Positions 18,478 to 28,700 of a DNA stretch of 64,000 nucleotides are shown here, piece by piece. Source of the stretch: Dyadobacter endophyticus. GTDB taxonomy: Bacteria; Bacteroidota; Bacteroidia; Cytophagales; Spirosomataceae. The notes under the pieces were generated by a model, which saw only the letters and a list, made by a program, of their open reading frames with translations, was not told the DNA's origin and did not search any database. Every line of letters starts with the position of its first letter. The stretch's first letter is position 1. The position numbers were made by a program, and so were the translations under genes. The stretch spans positions 744,001 through 808,000 of the forward strand of contig NZ_BMIA01000002.1 in assembly GCF_014641595.1 (NCBI RefSeq), in the 5' to 3' direction.

Positions 18478-18510
18478 CCGCTTAAATATGTTTTTTGTAT
18501 TCTGTTTCCT

Positions 18511-18810
18511 ATGGTATCTGAACTCATCAAATCGGCATTGGGCCGCTTGCGAATTATCGCATTTCTTGAAGGCATTTCCTTTTTAGCGCTTCTCGGCATC
18601 GCAATGCCCCTTAAATATCTTGCCGGGCTCCCCCAGGCTGTGCGCATCGTAGGTATGGCGCATGGCGTGTTGTTCGTCCTTTTCGTGCTCCTGCTCATCC
18701 AGGTTGCCATAGAGAAAAGCTGGCCGCTCAAAAAATCGGCTTTGTCGTTCGCTTCTTCGCTGATACCATTCGGGACATTCTATGCAGATGCCCGATGGTT
18801 CAGAAACTGA
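18511..18810 (+). CDS. DUF3817 domain integral membrane protein
   Basis: Small membrane protein of 99 residues from the ATG at 18511 (MVSELIKSALGRLRIIAFLEG). Three hydrophobic segments, at about 15-35, 50-70 and 75-90, and the family signature LRxIAFLEGxSFLxLL plus AHGVLFVLFV fit DUF3817, also seen in YdzA-like proteins. Function is unknown. An in-frame extension of 12 residues overlaps the likely promoter and is rejected. The DUF5916 gene follows 45 bases later in the same direction. Confidence 0.85.
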   Translation: MVSELIKSALGRLRIIAFLEGISFLALLGIAMPLKYLAGLPQAVRIVGMAHGVLFVLFVLLLIQVAIEKSWPLKKSALSFASSLIPFGTFYADARWFRN

Positions 18811-18855
18811 GTATTCCCCGAACCTTTTATATTCCTAAACATCCCTTAAGATCAA

Positions 18856-21033
18856 GTGCTACGTACCTTTATCCTAACCCCTTTCATTTTCTGTTTCATC
18901 ATTTTCCAAAGTATTGCCCAGAAACCGAACGAAAATTACCAGTACCATATCCATTCAGCCGCTTCGCCGGTCAAAATCGATGGTGTAGCCGACGACCCCG
19001 CATGGTCGGCCGCGGAAACGGCGAAAGACTTTTTCATGATCACGCCTATGGACACGAGCTTTTCCAGGGCGCTCACGGATGTGAAAATGTGCTACGACAA
19101 GCACAACCTCTACATCCTGGTTGTAAACTACAAACCGATCCAAGGCTCACTGATCGTGGAATCGCTGAAACGTGATTTTGCATTCGGGAAGAATGACAAC
19201 TTCCTCCTTTTCATGGACACGTTCGATGACAAGACCAACGGTTTTTCGTTCGGTGCCAATGCAGCGGGTGCTCCCTGGGACGGCCAGCAGGGCGATGGCG
19301 GCACGGTTGACCTCAGCTGGGACAACAAGTGGGTAAGTTCCGTTAAAAACGAGGATGACAAATGGGTTTGGGAAGCGGCCATTCCCTTTAAAAGTATCCG
19401 CTATAAACCAGGTATTACACGCTGGGGCATCAATTTCAGTCGCCAGGATCTGACTATTTCCGAGAAATCGTCGTGGGCACCCGTACCGCGGCAGTTCCCG
19501 TCTGCGTCGCTCGCGTACACGGGCGTGCTCGTGTGGGATGTACCGCCCCCCAATCCGGGACCGAACATTTCGGTGATACCTTATGCGGCCATGCGCATGA
19601 CGAAGGACCACCAGAACGACATTCCTACCAAATACAAACCGACCATCGGCGGCGACGTCAAAATAGGTCTTACACCATCGCTGAACCTCGATTTGACCGT
19701 CAATCCCGACTTCTCACAGGTGGACGTGGACGTGCAGCAGACTAACCTCGACCGTTTTGAGCTATTTTTTCCCGAGCGCCGGCAGTTCTTTCTTGAAAAC
19801 GCCGACCTTTTCGCCAATTTCGGGTACGCTACCATCCGGCCGTTTTTCTCGCGGCGCATCGGCTTGGGCGTACCGATCCAGTTTGGGGCACGTATGAGCG
19901 GGAAGATCAATAAAAACTGGCGTATCGGCGTGCTGGATGTACAAACTGGCGCTAATGATACACTCACGCCCCATAACAACTACGCCGTGTTCGCATTGCA
20001 GCGGCAGGTGCTGGCGCGTTCCAACGTGCGGTTCATTTTTGTCAATAAAGATGCAACCAATTATACGCTCGAAAGGCATTCGGCCACTAACCGCTACAAC
20101 CGGAACGTCGGTGCGGAGTTCAACCTTGCGAGCGCCAAAAACCTGTGGACGGGAAAGGTAATGTTCCTGAAATCTTTCACGCCCGGTAAATCCTCCGACG
20201 ATTTCACGCACGCCGCCGACCTGAAATTCACCAAGGCGAATCTAATATGGCAATGGCAGCATGAGTACGTGGGCAAAAATTACAATGCGGAAGTCGGCTA
20301 CGTCCCCAATGCCGTGCGCATGGGTTACTATAAAATCAGCCCGAACGTTGCCTATCTGTTTTTTATCAAACACCCGAAAATCATCAGCCACGGGCCGAAA
20401 CTGGTAAGCAATGTTTACTGGGACAAAAAATTCGATCTGAGCGACCGGGAGTTCATCTTGTCCTACAACGTCAACTTTATCAACCGCGCGACGGTAGCCG
20501 TGTGGGGTTCCAGCAACTATGTGCGGTTGCTGCGCCCTTTCGATCCTACCAACCTCGGCGGCGCTACATTGGCGACCGGTACCGAGCATAACTGGAAAGC
20601 CGTCGGTTTCGACATCGTTTCTGGCCCTCAAAACCGCCTTACTTACCTCGCATCGGGCATTTTGGGGGGGTACTACCAAAACGGCAAGCGTAACAATCTG
20701 CGGGCCGAGCTTGGTTATCGCGTTCAGCCGTACGTCGCCATTACGATGGCCGGCAACTACAACGATATCCGGCTGCCCGAGCCCTGGAAGCGTACCCAAC
20801 TGTGGCTCGTAGGTCCGCGCGTGGACGTGACGTTCACTAACAGCCTGTTTTTCACGACATTCATGCAGTACAACAACCAGGCCGACAATATCAACCTGAA
20901 TGCCCGTCTGCAATGGCGCTACAAACCGGCTTCCGACCTTTTTATCGTGTACACCGACAATTATCTGCCCGAAAACTTCAAGGTGAAAAATCGGGCGATC
21001 GTGCTGAAATTCACTTATTGGTGGAATCTTTAA
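18856..21033 (+). CDS. DUF5916 outer-membrane protein with CBM9-like N-terminal domain
   Basis: Secreted protein of 725 residues. The start codon appears to be GTG at 18856 and is followed by a signal peptide (LRTFILTPFIFCFIIFQSIAQ). Residues about 35-225 resemble a carbohydrate-binding family 9-like domain (VKIDGVADDPAWSAAE, FSFGANAAGAPWDGQQ, WVWEAAIPFKSI). The rest matches DUF5916: NPDFSQVDVDVQQTNLDRF and FPERRQFFLEN near residues 290-325, then many strands ending in KFTYWWNL, as expected for an outer-membrane barrel. Its role is unknown; such proteins are frequent in Bacteroidota. It ends overlapping the convergent leucine-rich-repeat gene by four bases. Confidence 0.85.
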   Translation: MLRTFILTPFIFCFIIFQSIAQKPNENYQYHIHSAASPVKIDGVADDPAWSAAETAKDFFMITPMDTSFSRALTDVKMCYDKHNLYILVVNYKPIQGSLIVESLKRDFAFGKNDNFLLFMDTFDDKTNGFSFGANAAGAPWDGQQGDGGTVDLSWDNKWVSSVKNEDDKWVWEAAIPFKSIRYKPGITRWGINFSRQDLTISEKSSWAPVPRQFPSASLAYTGVLVWDVPPPNPGPNISVIPYAAMRMTKDHQNDIPTKYKPTIGGDVKIGLTPSLNLDLTVNPDFSQVDVDVQQTNLDRFELFFPERRQFFLENADLFANFGYATIRPFFSRRIGLGVPIQFGARMSGKINKNWRIGVLDVQTGANDTLTPHNNYAVFALQRQVLARSNVRFIFVNKDATNYTLERHSATNRYNRNVGAEFNLASAKNLWTGKVMFLKSFTPGKSSDDFTHAADLKFTKANLIWQWQHEYVGKNYNAEVGYVPNAVRMGYYKISPNVAYLFFIKHPKIISHGPKLVSNVYWDKKFDLSDREFILSYNVNFINRATVAVWGSSNYVRLLRPFDPTNLGGATLATGTEHNWKAVGFDIVSGPQNRLTYLASGILGGYYQNGKRNNLRAELGYRVQPYVAITMAGNYNDIRLPEPWKRTQLWLVGPRVDVTFTNSLFFTTFMQYNNQADNINLNARLQWRYKPASDLFIVYTDNYLPENFKVKNRAIVLKFTYWWNL

Positions 21034-22439
21034 TAAAACACTTCAATATTCTTCTTTTTGAGCTGGCTCAACTGCTCGCTGTATTTACGCTCGGCATCCT
21101 GTCCTAAAAACGGGTTGCCGCGCAAATGCAGCTTGTCGAGCTTGCTGATCTGCAAGAGCTGCATCGGAAATTCGGGAAAGTTGTTGCCCGACAAATCCAG
21201 TTCTTGCAGGTTTGTAAAAGCGACCAGCTGCGATGGGAAGGTGGTCAGCCAGTTGTAGCCGAGATCCACAATGCGCAACTCCTTCATACGCGTAATGCGC
21301 TCAGGTAGTTTGCTAAGGTGATTATGATGCGCGTAAAGTGTGTGCACGCGTTTCAGCTTATCGATGCGCTTCGGCAATGCGGTGACCTGATTATGGGAAA
21401 CTGCAAAATGCGTCAGGCGTTTCAGCTTCGTGATCGATTTTGGCAGGGTTTCCAATTTATTATAATACAAATCCAGCACTTCCAGTCTGCGCATTTTTCG
21501 GATGCCTTTGGGCAACACTGCTACATTTGCCTTGTAGAAATTAAGGTCTTTAACGGGTTTCAATTTGCTGAAACTGGCATTAGTTAGACCGGTCAGCTGG
21601 TTATTCCCGAGCCAGAGCGTTTCGAGCTTTTTACAGTTGCGGGCAGCATGCGGGATGTCGGTAATGAGGTTCTTCTGTACATTCAGCAGCTGCAATGATT
21701 TGTTTTTGCTGATGGCAATGCTGTTATCACGTAATATGTTTTTGCTTAAATCGAGGTGCCGCAATTTGGGCAGGCGCGCCATGTCCAGATCGACGTTTTC
21801 GATATCGTTGTCGCCCAAAAACAGCTCTTCCAGGTTCGGGAAGCGGTATATTACTTCCGGGACGGACGTCAACAGGTTCTGTCCGAGCGCGAGCGTCTTC
21901 ACCTTCAACGTATCTTTCGTCGCCACAGCCTCTACCAGGCCATGTACTACACTATCCTTTTTGATATGCGGCTCCCTGGGCGGCCGGGTGAAGAAGCCCA
22001 CGAAAACGATGATAGAAGTTTTGGCACCGACCGTCCTGCGTGAGACAAAATCGGTGAGGTATGGCGCAATCCGGGACGAAATAATGGTTGCCAGCGAGTC
22101 GGCCACGGTCGATTCCTCCCGCTGCTTTCCGTTTACAGGTCGGAAACCGCTCGTGACGGCCAACACCAGGTAGTCGATTTTGCCCTTCTCATTCAGGTAA
22201 AGGGTGTTCCAGACCGTATAATCCCTAAATTTGTCGGTTTCGAGAATTTGTCCGTAAATACGCTCAAATGCCGTCTGTACCGTGTGCGGCTTTTCGTTCA
22301 CTTCGCCTTCAACATTCAGGTAATCATGTCTTAGTTTCTGCGAAAGATCTTTGGGAACGTCTTTGTGGATCAGTACCACAGGCTGCGCCGCCAGGCCGAT
22401 GCCTGCAACGAGCAATAAAACAGTGAAGAATATTTTCAT
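21030..22439 (-). CDS. Secreted leucine-rich-repeat protein
   Basis: 469 residues starting at the ATG at 22439, which gives a signal peptide (MKIFFTVLLLVAGIGLAAQ). Residues about 20-165 form a TonB-C-like/energy-transducer-like segment (EGEVNEKPHTVQTAFERIYG, LNEKGKIDYLVLAVTSGFRPV). From about 190 onward there are about 11 leucine-rich repeats of 22-23 residues (for example LEELFLGDNDIENV, LRHLDLSKNIL, LETLWLGNNQLTGL, LQELDLSGNNFPEF). Leucine-rich repeats usually bind proteins. A surface or periplasmic scaffold is likely; the exact role is unknown. It is convergent with the DUF5916 gene. Confidence 0.82.
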   Translation of the reverse strand: MKIFFTVLLLVAGIGLAAQPVVLIHKDVPKDLSQKLRHDYLNVEGEVNEKPHTVQTAFERIYGQILETDKFRDYTVWNTLYLNEKGKIDYLVLAVTSGFRPVNGKQREESTVADSLATIISSRIAPYLTDFVSRRTVGAKTSIIVFVGFFTRPPREPHIKKDSVVHGLVEAVATKDTLKVKTLALGQNLLTSVPEVIYRFPNLEELFLGDNDIENVDLDMARLPKLRHLDLSKNILRDNSIAISKNKSLQLLNVQKNLITDIPHAARNCKKLETLWLGNNQLTGLTNASFSKLKPVKDLNFYKANVAVLPKGIRKMRRLEVLDLYYNKLETLPKSITKLKRLTHFAVSHNQVTALPKRIDKLKRVHTLYAHHNHLSKLPERITRMKELRIVDLGYNWLTTFPSQLVAFTNLQELDLSGNNFPEFPMQLLQISKLDKLHLRGNPFLGQDAERKYSEQLSQLKKKNIEVFY

Positions 22440-22533
22440 GACAGGCAGTATTAAGTGAGCACGCAAACATAACTAAAAGAATAGTTATATTATTATACTT
22501 ACTTATATATTTTCTGTCGTAATTTACTCATTC

Positions 22534-23514
22534 CTATTTACTCCGTTCAATCGTATACTGAACGAGTTGTTCGAGCGAGCGGCGGTAGGGTGAGTCGGCG
22601 AATTCGTTGAGCAATGTTAGTGCTTCCTTTACATACCTTTCCATTACCTCCTGCGCGTAGCGTAACCCCCCCGAGTCTTTCACGAATGCGATTACTTCAC
22701 TTACCTTGTTGGGTTTGTGGCTTTCGTTGCGGATAATGTTGATAATGCGGCGTTTTTCGAGCCAGGGCGCGTGGTTGAGCGCATAAATGAGCGGGAGCGT
22801 CATTTTCTTTTCCTTGATATCGATACCGAGCGGCTTTCCGATTTCGTCCTCACCGTAATCGAAAAGGTCGTCCTTGATCTGGAATGCCATCCCTACCTTC
22901 TCGCCGAATGCGTGCATTTTTTCTACCACCTCCTTCGCCGCGCCTACCGAGCTGGCGCCCGCTGCACAGCACGAAGCGATGAGCGACGCGGTCTTCTGGC
23001 GGATGATCTCGTAGTAAACCTCTTCATTAATATCCAGCCTGCGGGCCTTTTCGATTTGCAGCAGCTCGCCTTCGCTGAGCTCACGGACGGCCGTCGAAAC
23101 GATTTTCAATATTTTGAATTCCTCGTGATCGACCGAAAGTAGCAGCCCGCGCGACAACAGGTAGTCACCCACGAGCACGGCTATCTTGTTTTTCCACAAT
23201 GCGTTCACAGAGAAAAAGCCACGGCGGTAATTGGAATCGTCCACCACGTCGTCGTGTACCAGGGTGGCCGTATGCAGCAGTTCGATCATCGCGCCACCAC
23301 GGTAGGTCGATTCGGAGATATTGCCACAAACCCCTGCGGACAGAAATACGAACATTGGGCGCAGCTGCTTGCCTTTCCGCCTCACGATATAGTTCATGAT
23401 CTGGTCCAAAAGCATTACTTCGCTTTTCATAAACTGGCGAAACTTCTGCTCGAAAGCTTTCATCTCATCCGCAATAGGAGCCTGAATTTCCTTTATTGAA
23501 AGGGTCATATTCAT
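22534..23514 (-). CDS. Polyprenyl diphosphate synthase
   Basis: Trans-isoprenyl diphosphate synthase of 326 residues that extends farnesyl or geranyl diphosphate with isopentenyl diphosphate, for quinone side chains. Both aspartate-rich motifs are intact: DDVVD in ATLVHDDVVDDS and the second in FQIKDDLFDYGED, with the KGKQLRP substrate motif near the N-terminus. I use the ATG at 23514; the ATG at 23508 is equally possible, while a 33-residue extension upstream lacks conserved features. In Bacteroidota the usual product is the octaprenyl or heptaprenyl tail of menaquinone; chain length cannot be read with certainty. Confidence 0.92.
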   Translation of the reverse strand: MNMTLSIKEIQAPIADEMKAFEQKFRQFMKSEVMLLDQIMNYIVRRKGKQLRPMFVFLSAGVCGNISESTYRGGAMIELLHTATLVHDDVVDDSNYRRGFFSVNALWKNKIAVLVGDYLLSRGLLLSVDHEEFKILKIVSTAVRELSEGELLQIEKARRLDINEEVYYEIIRQKTASLIASCCAAGASSVGAAKEVVEKMHAFGEKVGMAFQIKDDLFDYGEDEIGKPLGIDIKEKKMTLPLIYALNHAPWLEKRRIINIIRNESHKPNKVSEVIAFVKDSGGLRYAQEVMERYVKEALTLLNEFADSPYRRSLEQLVQYTIERSK

Positions 23515-23694
23515 GTACGAGGGCTTAAAGGTCCCTCCTGATAATAAAAGGAAGCGAACAGGGGCATAAGTTTGTAAATATGTTCGTTTAACCCTCTGAA
23601 CTCTGATCTTCAAATTTGGAATAAAATCTTCTGTTTATATCAATTTTAAACCGAAAATGTTTAGAATTGAACAAAGGCCAGGGCGTCCAAAACT

Positions 23695-23720
23695 GCCGAC
23701 AGCCGACAGCCAGCAGCCGA
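23695..23720. repeat. GCCGACA-type short repeat upstream of the patatin gene
   Basis: GCCGACA AGCCGACA-like units in tandem (GCCGACAGCCGACAGCCAGC and a partial fourth unit) about 33 bases before the ATG at 23753. The same kind of unit occurs at 36971-36996 and, reversed, at 29516-29532. Confidence 0.5.
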
Positions 23721-23752
23721 AGTACAAAACTAAACCACGTAAACCAGTCGAT

Positions 23753-24754
23753 ATGAAAGCACTCGTTCTCGGCGGAGGATCTATGAAGGGAGCATTTCAG
23801 GTAGGTGTGATCCAGGCAGTCCTGGAAAACGGTTTTGAACCTGAAATGGTGTACGGGATTTCGGTAGGCTCGCTCAACGCCACGTTCCTCGCCAATGAAA
23901 CCGGCAAGCAAATAGCCGAAAACAAAAAGATAGACTGGCCGCTGGCAGGTCGTAAGCTGCTCGAATTCTGGATCAAGAATATCACCCAGCCCCAGGATAT
24001 TTCCACGCTGCGCTCACGGGTAATGCTGGGGATGAATACACTAATGAGCCGCTTTGACGGCATTGTGGACCCGTCGCCCCTGCATCAGCTCATCCGCAAG
24101 CACCTGCACGACGATTACCTCCGCGATACGCCCATTAAGGTTAAGGCCGGTGCTGTGAACATTGGTACCGGGGAAATGAAATATGTCTCCACACAGGATC
24201 CGCATTATGTGGATTTTGTATGTGCCAGCTCATCGATTCCGATGCTGATGCCGGCAATCGAAATCAACGGTCAGCTTTACCTCGACGGCGGTTTACGCGA
24301 GGTCGCGCCTATACGCGAAGCGATCGAGGACGGGGCAACGGAAATTATCCTGATCGGCTGCCATTCTCCCCTGCTCTACCAGCCGGAAGATATTAACACG
24401 CGCAATCTGATCACGCTGATCGAGCGTGTGCGGGATATTACCGTGAACCAGATTGTGAACAACAATATTCAATGGGCCGAGTCGTACGTCGACCGCTCGA
24501 ACCTTCGGGGCAAGCCGATGAAACTGACGGTAGTAAGGCCATCGACACCGCTTTTCCTCGATTTACAGCATTTCAACTCGGAAGATATTTCGAGGCTGAT
24601 CATAGAAGGCTACCGCGCGGGTGTGGAATCAATTTTGAATGCCGAAAAAGGCGGAGACTCGTCGATTACCGATCCGGCTATTAATGGAACGGCCATTCGC
24701 GATTCTTCCAGACATGGGCCACTTCACACTGAATCAAACAATGTAAAATCGTAA
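23753..24754 (+). CDS. Patatin-like phospholipase
   Basis: Cytosolic or membrane-associated lipid acyl hydrolase of 333 residues with a Ser-Asp dyad. The oxyanion loop is GGGSMKGAF (7-15), the nucleophile Ser37 sits in GISVGS (35-40), and the catalytic aspartate is in YLDGGLREV (near 180). Start at the ATG at 23753, where MKALVLGGGSMKG is the family N-terminus; an upstream in-frame extension lies in repeat sequence. It ends by sharing one base with the GDPD gene (TAATG), so a lipid-degrading operon is likely. Substrate not known. Confidence 0.9.
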   Translation: MKALVLGGGSMKGAFQVGVIQAVLENGFEPEMVYGISVGSLNATFLANETGKQIAENKKIDWPLAGRKLLEFWIKNITQPQDISTLRSRVMLGMNTLMSRFDGIVDPSPLHQLIRKHLHDDYLRDTPIKVKAGAVNIGTGEMKYVSTQDPHYVDFVCASSSIPMLMPAIEINGQLYLDGGLREVAPIREAIEDGATEIILIGCHSPLLYQPEDINTRNLITLIERVRDITVNQIVNNNIQWAESYVDRSNLRGKPMKLTVVRPSTPLFLDLQHFNSEDISRLIIEGYRAGVESILNAEKGGDSSITDPAINGTAIRDSSRHGPLHTESNNVKS

Positions 24755-25644
24755 TGAAAAACCAGACAAGGCAGATATTCGCGGTACTGCTGCTCGCTGC
24801 CCTCTCACACACTGCCCAGGCCCAAACCGGTGACTGCCGGTTCAAAGACGCCGAAGCGCTGAAAAGTTACCTGAAGCCAGGCAAGCGTACCACACCATTA
24901 ATCATGGCGCACCAGGGCGGTACCGAAGACGGCTTCCCCGGAAACAGCATGGCTACCTTCGAACGAACTTACGCAAAAGTGCCATGCGTGCTCCTTGAAA
25001 TCGACGTCCGCGCCACAGCTGACAGCCTGCTCGTCATCTCGCACGACGACGACCTTGCATTAAAGACGAATGGCAAGGGCTTATTGAGTAAAAAGAAGTG
25101 GAAAGAAGTCAGCAAACTGAGGTTAAAAGATCCCTATGGCTCCATGACGGAGCACCCCATACCCACATTCCAGGATGTTTTGAATTGGTCGGCCGGCAAG
25201 AATTTGGTCCTGATCGTCGATAAGAAGCCCGAAACCAGCATTACCCAAACTATCAAAATGCTTCAAGGAACGGGAAATCTTTATAAATCGGTATTGATCT
25301 GCTATTCGCTACAAGAAGCCCAGTTCGCACATAAGCTGGCACCACAGCTCATGCTGGCGGTAGGTTTCAACAGCCTCGAGCACATCGACACGATCGAGCA
25401 GTCGGGCTTGCCGTTTGAACAGCTTGTGGCGCTCACGCCACGAGAATTGCAGGACGGATCATTTTACCAGCGCATTCACGACCTGAACGTCGCATCTTCA
25501 CTAGGCACGAACGGCAATATCGACACGCTTCAAGCCACGGATTCACGGCCATTGTACCAAAAGATCCGGGATTCCGGCGGGCCGGATATTATCTGTACCG
25601 ACAATCCGATTTTGTTGCAGAGTATTTTTTATAAGAGGGACTGA
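24754..25644 (+). CDS. Secreted glycerophosphodiester phosphodiesterase
   Basis: Hydrolyses glycerophosphodiesters to glycerol 3-phosphate and an alcohol. 296 residues with a signal peptide (to about AQAQ, residue 24), so periplasmic. Catalytic residues visible: His53 in MAHQGG (usually HRG), Glu82 and Asp84 in LEIDVR, and His97 in VISHDD. LVLIVDKKPE and the final CTDNPILLQSIF are also typical of the TIM-barrel family. Translationally coupled to the patatin-like gene, which could supply deacylated phospholipid products, although the two are in different compartments by signal content. Confidence 0.9.
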   Translation: MKNQTRQIFAVLLLAALSHTAQAQTGDCRFKDAEALKSYLKPGKRTTPLIMAHQGGTEDGFPGNSMATFERTYAKVPCVLLEIDVRATADSLLVISHDDDLALKTNGKGLLSKKKWKEVSKLRLKDPYGSMTEHPIPTFQDVLNWSAGKNLVLIVDKKPETSITQTIKMLQGTGNLYKSVLICYSLQEAQFAHKLAPQLMLAVGFNSLEHIDTIEQSGLPFEQLVALTPRELQDGSFYQRIHDLNVASSLGTNGNIDTLQATDSRPLYQKIRDSGGPDIICTDNPILLQSIFYKRD

Positions 25645-25648
25645 AAGG

Positions 25649-25680
25649 AGGAAAGGGAGGATGGAGGAAAGGGAGGATGG
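25649..25680. repeat. Two tandem perfect 16-base repeats
   Basis: AGGAAAGGGAGGATGG occurs twice without gap (25649-25664 and 25665-25680), 5 bases after the GDPD stop codon. Purine-rich, probably from replication slippage. Confidence 0.85.
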
Positions 25681-25710
25681 AAAATGTCAGGCTGACAATA
25701 AGCAAAACAA

Positions 25711-25738
25711 AACGAGCCCGCATTACTGCGGGCTCGTT
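25711..25738. terminator. Bidirectional terminator between GDPD and the Oar-like receptor
   Basis: Perfect 12-base stem (AACGAGCCCGCA, 25711-25722, with 25727-25738) and a TTAC loop, preceded by A runs and lying between convergent genes. Confidence 0.85.
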
Positions 25739-25760
25739 GTTATCTGAAGGCTCGCTATCC

Positions 25761-28700
25761 TTAATTAAAAATATAACGGATACCGATTTGTGCCTGCCAT
25801 ACGTCGTTGATTGTTCTTGACTTCACAAACGCATCACGTACGAGCACAGTCTCAGTGGATGTGCCGTTGCTGATAACCTGCGTACCCATACGGTAGGTGG
25901 GAACACCCTGAGCGTTTACACTCGCGAAGTTGAGCGGGTTGGATTGCGTGCTGTTCGAAGAAGCAGTTACCTGGTTTGCTACACCCCATTTATTGTTGAT
26001 CATATTACCAACGTTGAAAATATCGGCACGCAGACGGATGATATTCTTCTTGTCCTTTTTGCCCACTTTTACGTAGAAATCCTGCTCGACCGTTACATCG
26101 AAACGGGTCAGCCATGGGTAAGCACCGCCATTACGCTCTGCATATTTGCCTTTTCTTTCCGACAGGTAAGGATGGTTGTCGATGTATTTCTGGAATGCTT
26201 CGGCCTGCTGTTCCGGCGAGAATGTATAAGTTTTGCCGTTCGCAGTAGTTGTCAGCGTCTGGAAAGTAAGGTCGCTTGCTTTGTTTGGAACAAAGATCAG
26301 GTCGTTGTTCTGACCGTCGCCGTTCATATCGGTAGCGCTGATGTAGGAGATTTTGGTACCGCTTGAAGATACGCCTCCCAATGTAATCATCGTAGCTCCA
26401 CCGAATTTACCGCCATACTCTTTGCGGTAAGAAACGTAACCTACGAAGCGGTGACGAACGTCGTTACCTGAATAGGCCAGATCAAGATAGTTCAACCCAT
26501 TCACACCCGGCACGTTGCCTTCCACGGTAGAAGAAACCGAAGCAATGTCCTTAGCCATACCGTAAGTATAACCTACCATTCCACCGAAACCGCGTGTCGC
26601 AGGTTTTTCGAGTTTACCGGTCAATGAGTAAGAATAGCCTTTATTCGTGTTAGTCAATACGTAAACATTTGATACGTCGTCTTCTATTAAGCGGGCTGTC
26701 GTCGCAGCACCTCCGCTAAGACCCGACGCAGGGAACCTGTTGCGAGTATCAGGACCTGCGAATTGTGCAGTAGGCGCTTTCAGGTTTACATCAATGTAGC
26801 GAAGCGAGTTGTAGTTTTTGTTGAAAATACCTTCCACGGTGGCTACAACGCCCCAGCCAAGTTGCTGGTCGATACCAATGTTACTTTTCCAAATTTGTGG
26901 CAACTTCAAATTTTCGTCCGATGCGTTCACCTGATAGCCTTTAAGTACCCCGGTCGAATCCGGATTGTAACGCGACGGATCCAATGTGAAAGGGTAGGCA
27001 GTCGTATTGCTTCCGGAGATGGTTGCAGAGTTCACACCATTGTTACCCAACTGGTTCGAGATCAACACGTAAGGAATGCGGGAAAGAAACAAACCGGTTC
27101 CTCCGCGAACCTGCGTAGTGCGGTCGCCTTTTACATCCCAGTTGAAACCTACGCGTGGTGAAAGGTAAACGCGGGATTTGGGAACATTACCTGTATTCAC
27201 TTTATAAATTCCGCCATTCGGATCGCGGAAGTCTATTTTCGCGACATCTGCATTGTAATATTGCTTCGAAGTATTCGGCATGTTGACATAATCAGCGCGA
27301 AGACCGGCAGTAAGTTTGAAGTTAGGTGTAGCCTGGAACTCGTCCTGTGCGTACAAACTGATCGTCTGTGTTTTGAACACCTGCCATGGAGCGGCACCGC
27401 CCGGAAGTAATGAGTAGCGGTAGTTAAAACGTACCACGGTATCAGGAGCAGTCGTCAGGTCCTTGTTTGCCAGGTATGCATTCGCTGCATTTTTGAAATC
27501 CTGGATCGATTTGAATACCCAAACACCATTTGAGGTCGGGAAGAACAGGTTGTTCGACTTGAAGTGCTCATATGACGCACCGACAGTCACTGTATGCTTT
27601 CCTGCGAAATACGTCAGGTTGTCGGTAATGTTGAAAGTAGAGTAATCCAGACGGTTGTTCGGTGTAAATGGATCCGAACCGATGGTAGTGTAAGTCGATC
27701 CGTCTTTCTGGATTTCGATCGTCGGGAAGATCGGCGCTTTATATTTGCGGTCTTCAATCTGTTTATTGAATGTACCGATCAGGTTGTTGGCAAACTTACC
27801 GCCGAAGTTCGAGTTCAATTCCGCTACGAAGGAACGCGTGTTGTCCTGGATAATGTAGCCTGTATTCTGCGGAGAAATCGCCGAAAGCGAATTGGTGCGG
27901 TTACCGAAACCTGCCGTGTTGGAGCTGTTGCTTTGGCTGATCAACACGTCCGAATCCGAATCGTGGTGCGAGTAACGCAATGTCAGCTTGTGCTTATCGC
28001 TGATGTTGTAGTCGATGCGGGCAAGAAACTTCTTGCTTGTGTTCTCGTTGTTAAAGCCGTCCAATGCACCTACGTCGTACTTGAACTTGTCTTTCATGAA
28101 GGAAGAAAGGTCCTCCATATCAGCCAATGTAGTTCGCGATATGTTACCGCCTGATCCCTGGCCACGGTTCAGTACGAAGTCGAGCGCCGGGCTTGAACGT
28201 TTTACGAACTCACCATTTACAAAAAAGAACAGTTTGTTCTTGATGATCGGACCGCCCAGGCGGAAACCGGTTGTTTTTTCGTTGAATTCAGCCACCTTGA
28301 AATCGCTGCCGTCAATCTTCTTTCCTGCCAGGCTCTTGTTTTTAAAGAAATGGAAAACAGAACCTGAGAATTCGTTGGTACCCGAGCGCGTTACCGCGTT
28401 GATACCCGCACCCGCGAAGCCCGATTGACGCACGTCATAAGGAGCGATGTTGATCTGTACTTCTTCGATCGCATCCAGAGAAATCGCCGTCGAACCAGTA
28501 CGACCACCCGCCTGCGCTTCGTTACCCAAACCGAAACCGTTGTTGAACACGGAACCATCAATGGTGAAGTTGTTATACCGGCTGTCCTGCCCGCCGAAAG
28601 AGCGGCCGTTGCTGTATGCGTTGTATTTGGTAATGTCATTCAGCGTACGTCCAAGCGTAGGCAGGCTTGTGATAAGGCCTTTGTTGAAAGTAGTAGCTGC

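Noticed and set aside
20242..20913. Long open frame of 223 codons on the minus strand
   Set aside because: It runs antisense to the DUF5916 gene, has no family features, and arises from GC-rich codon use.
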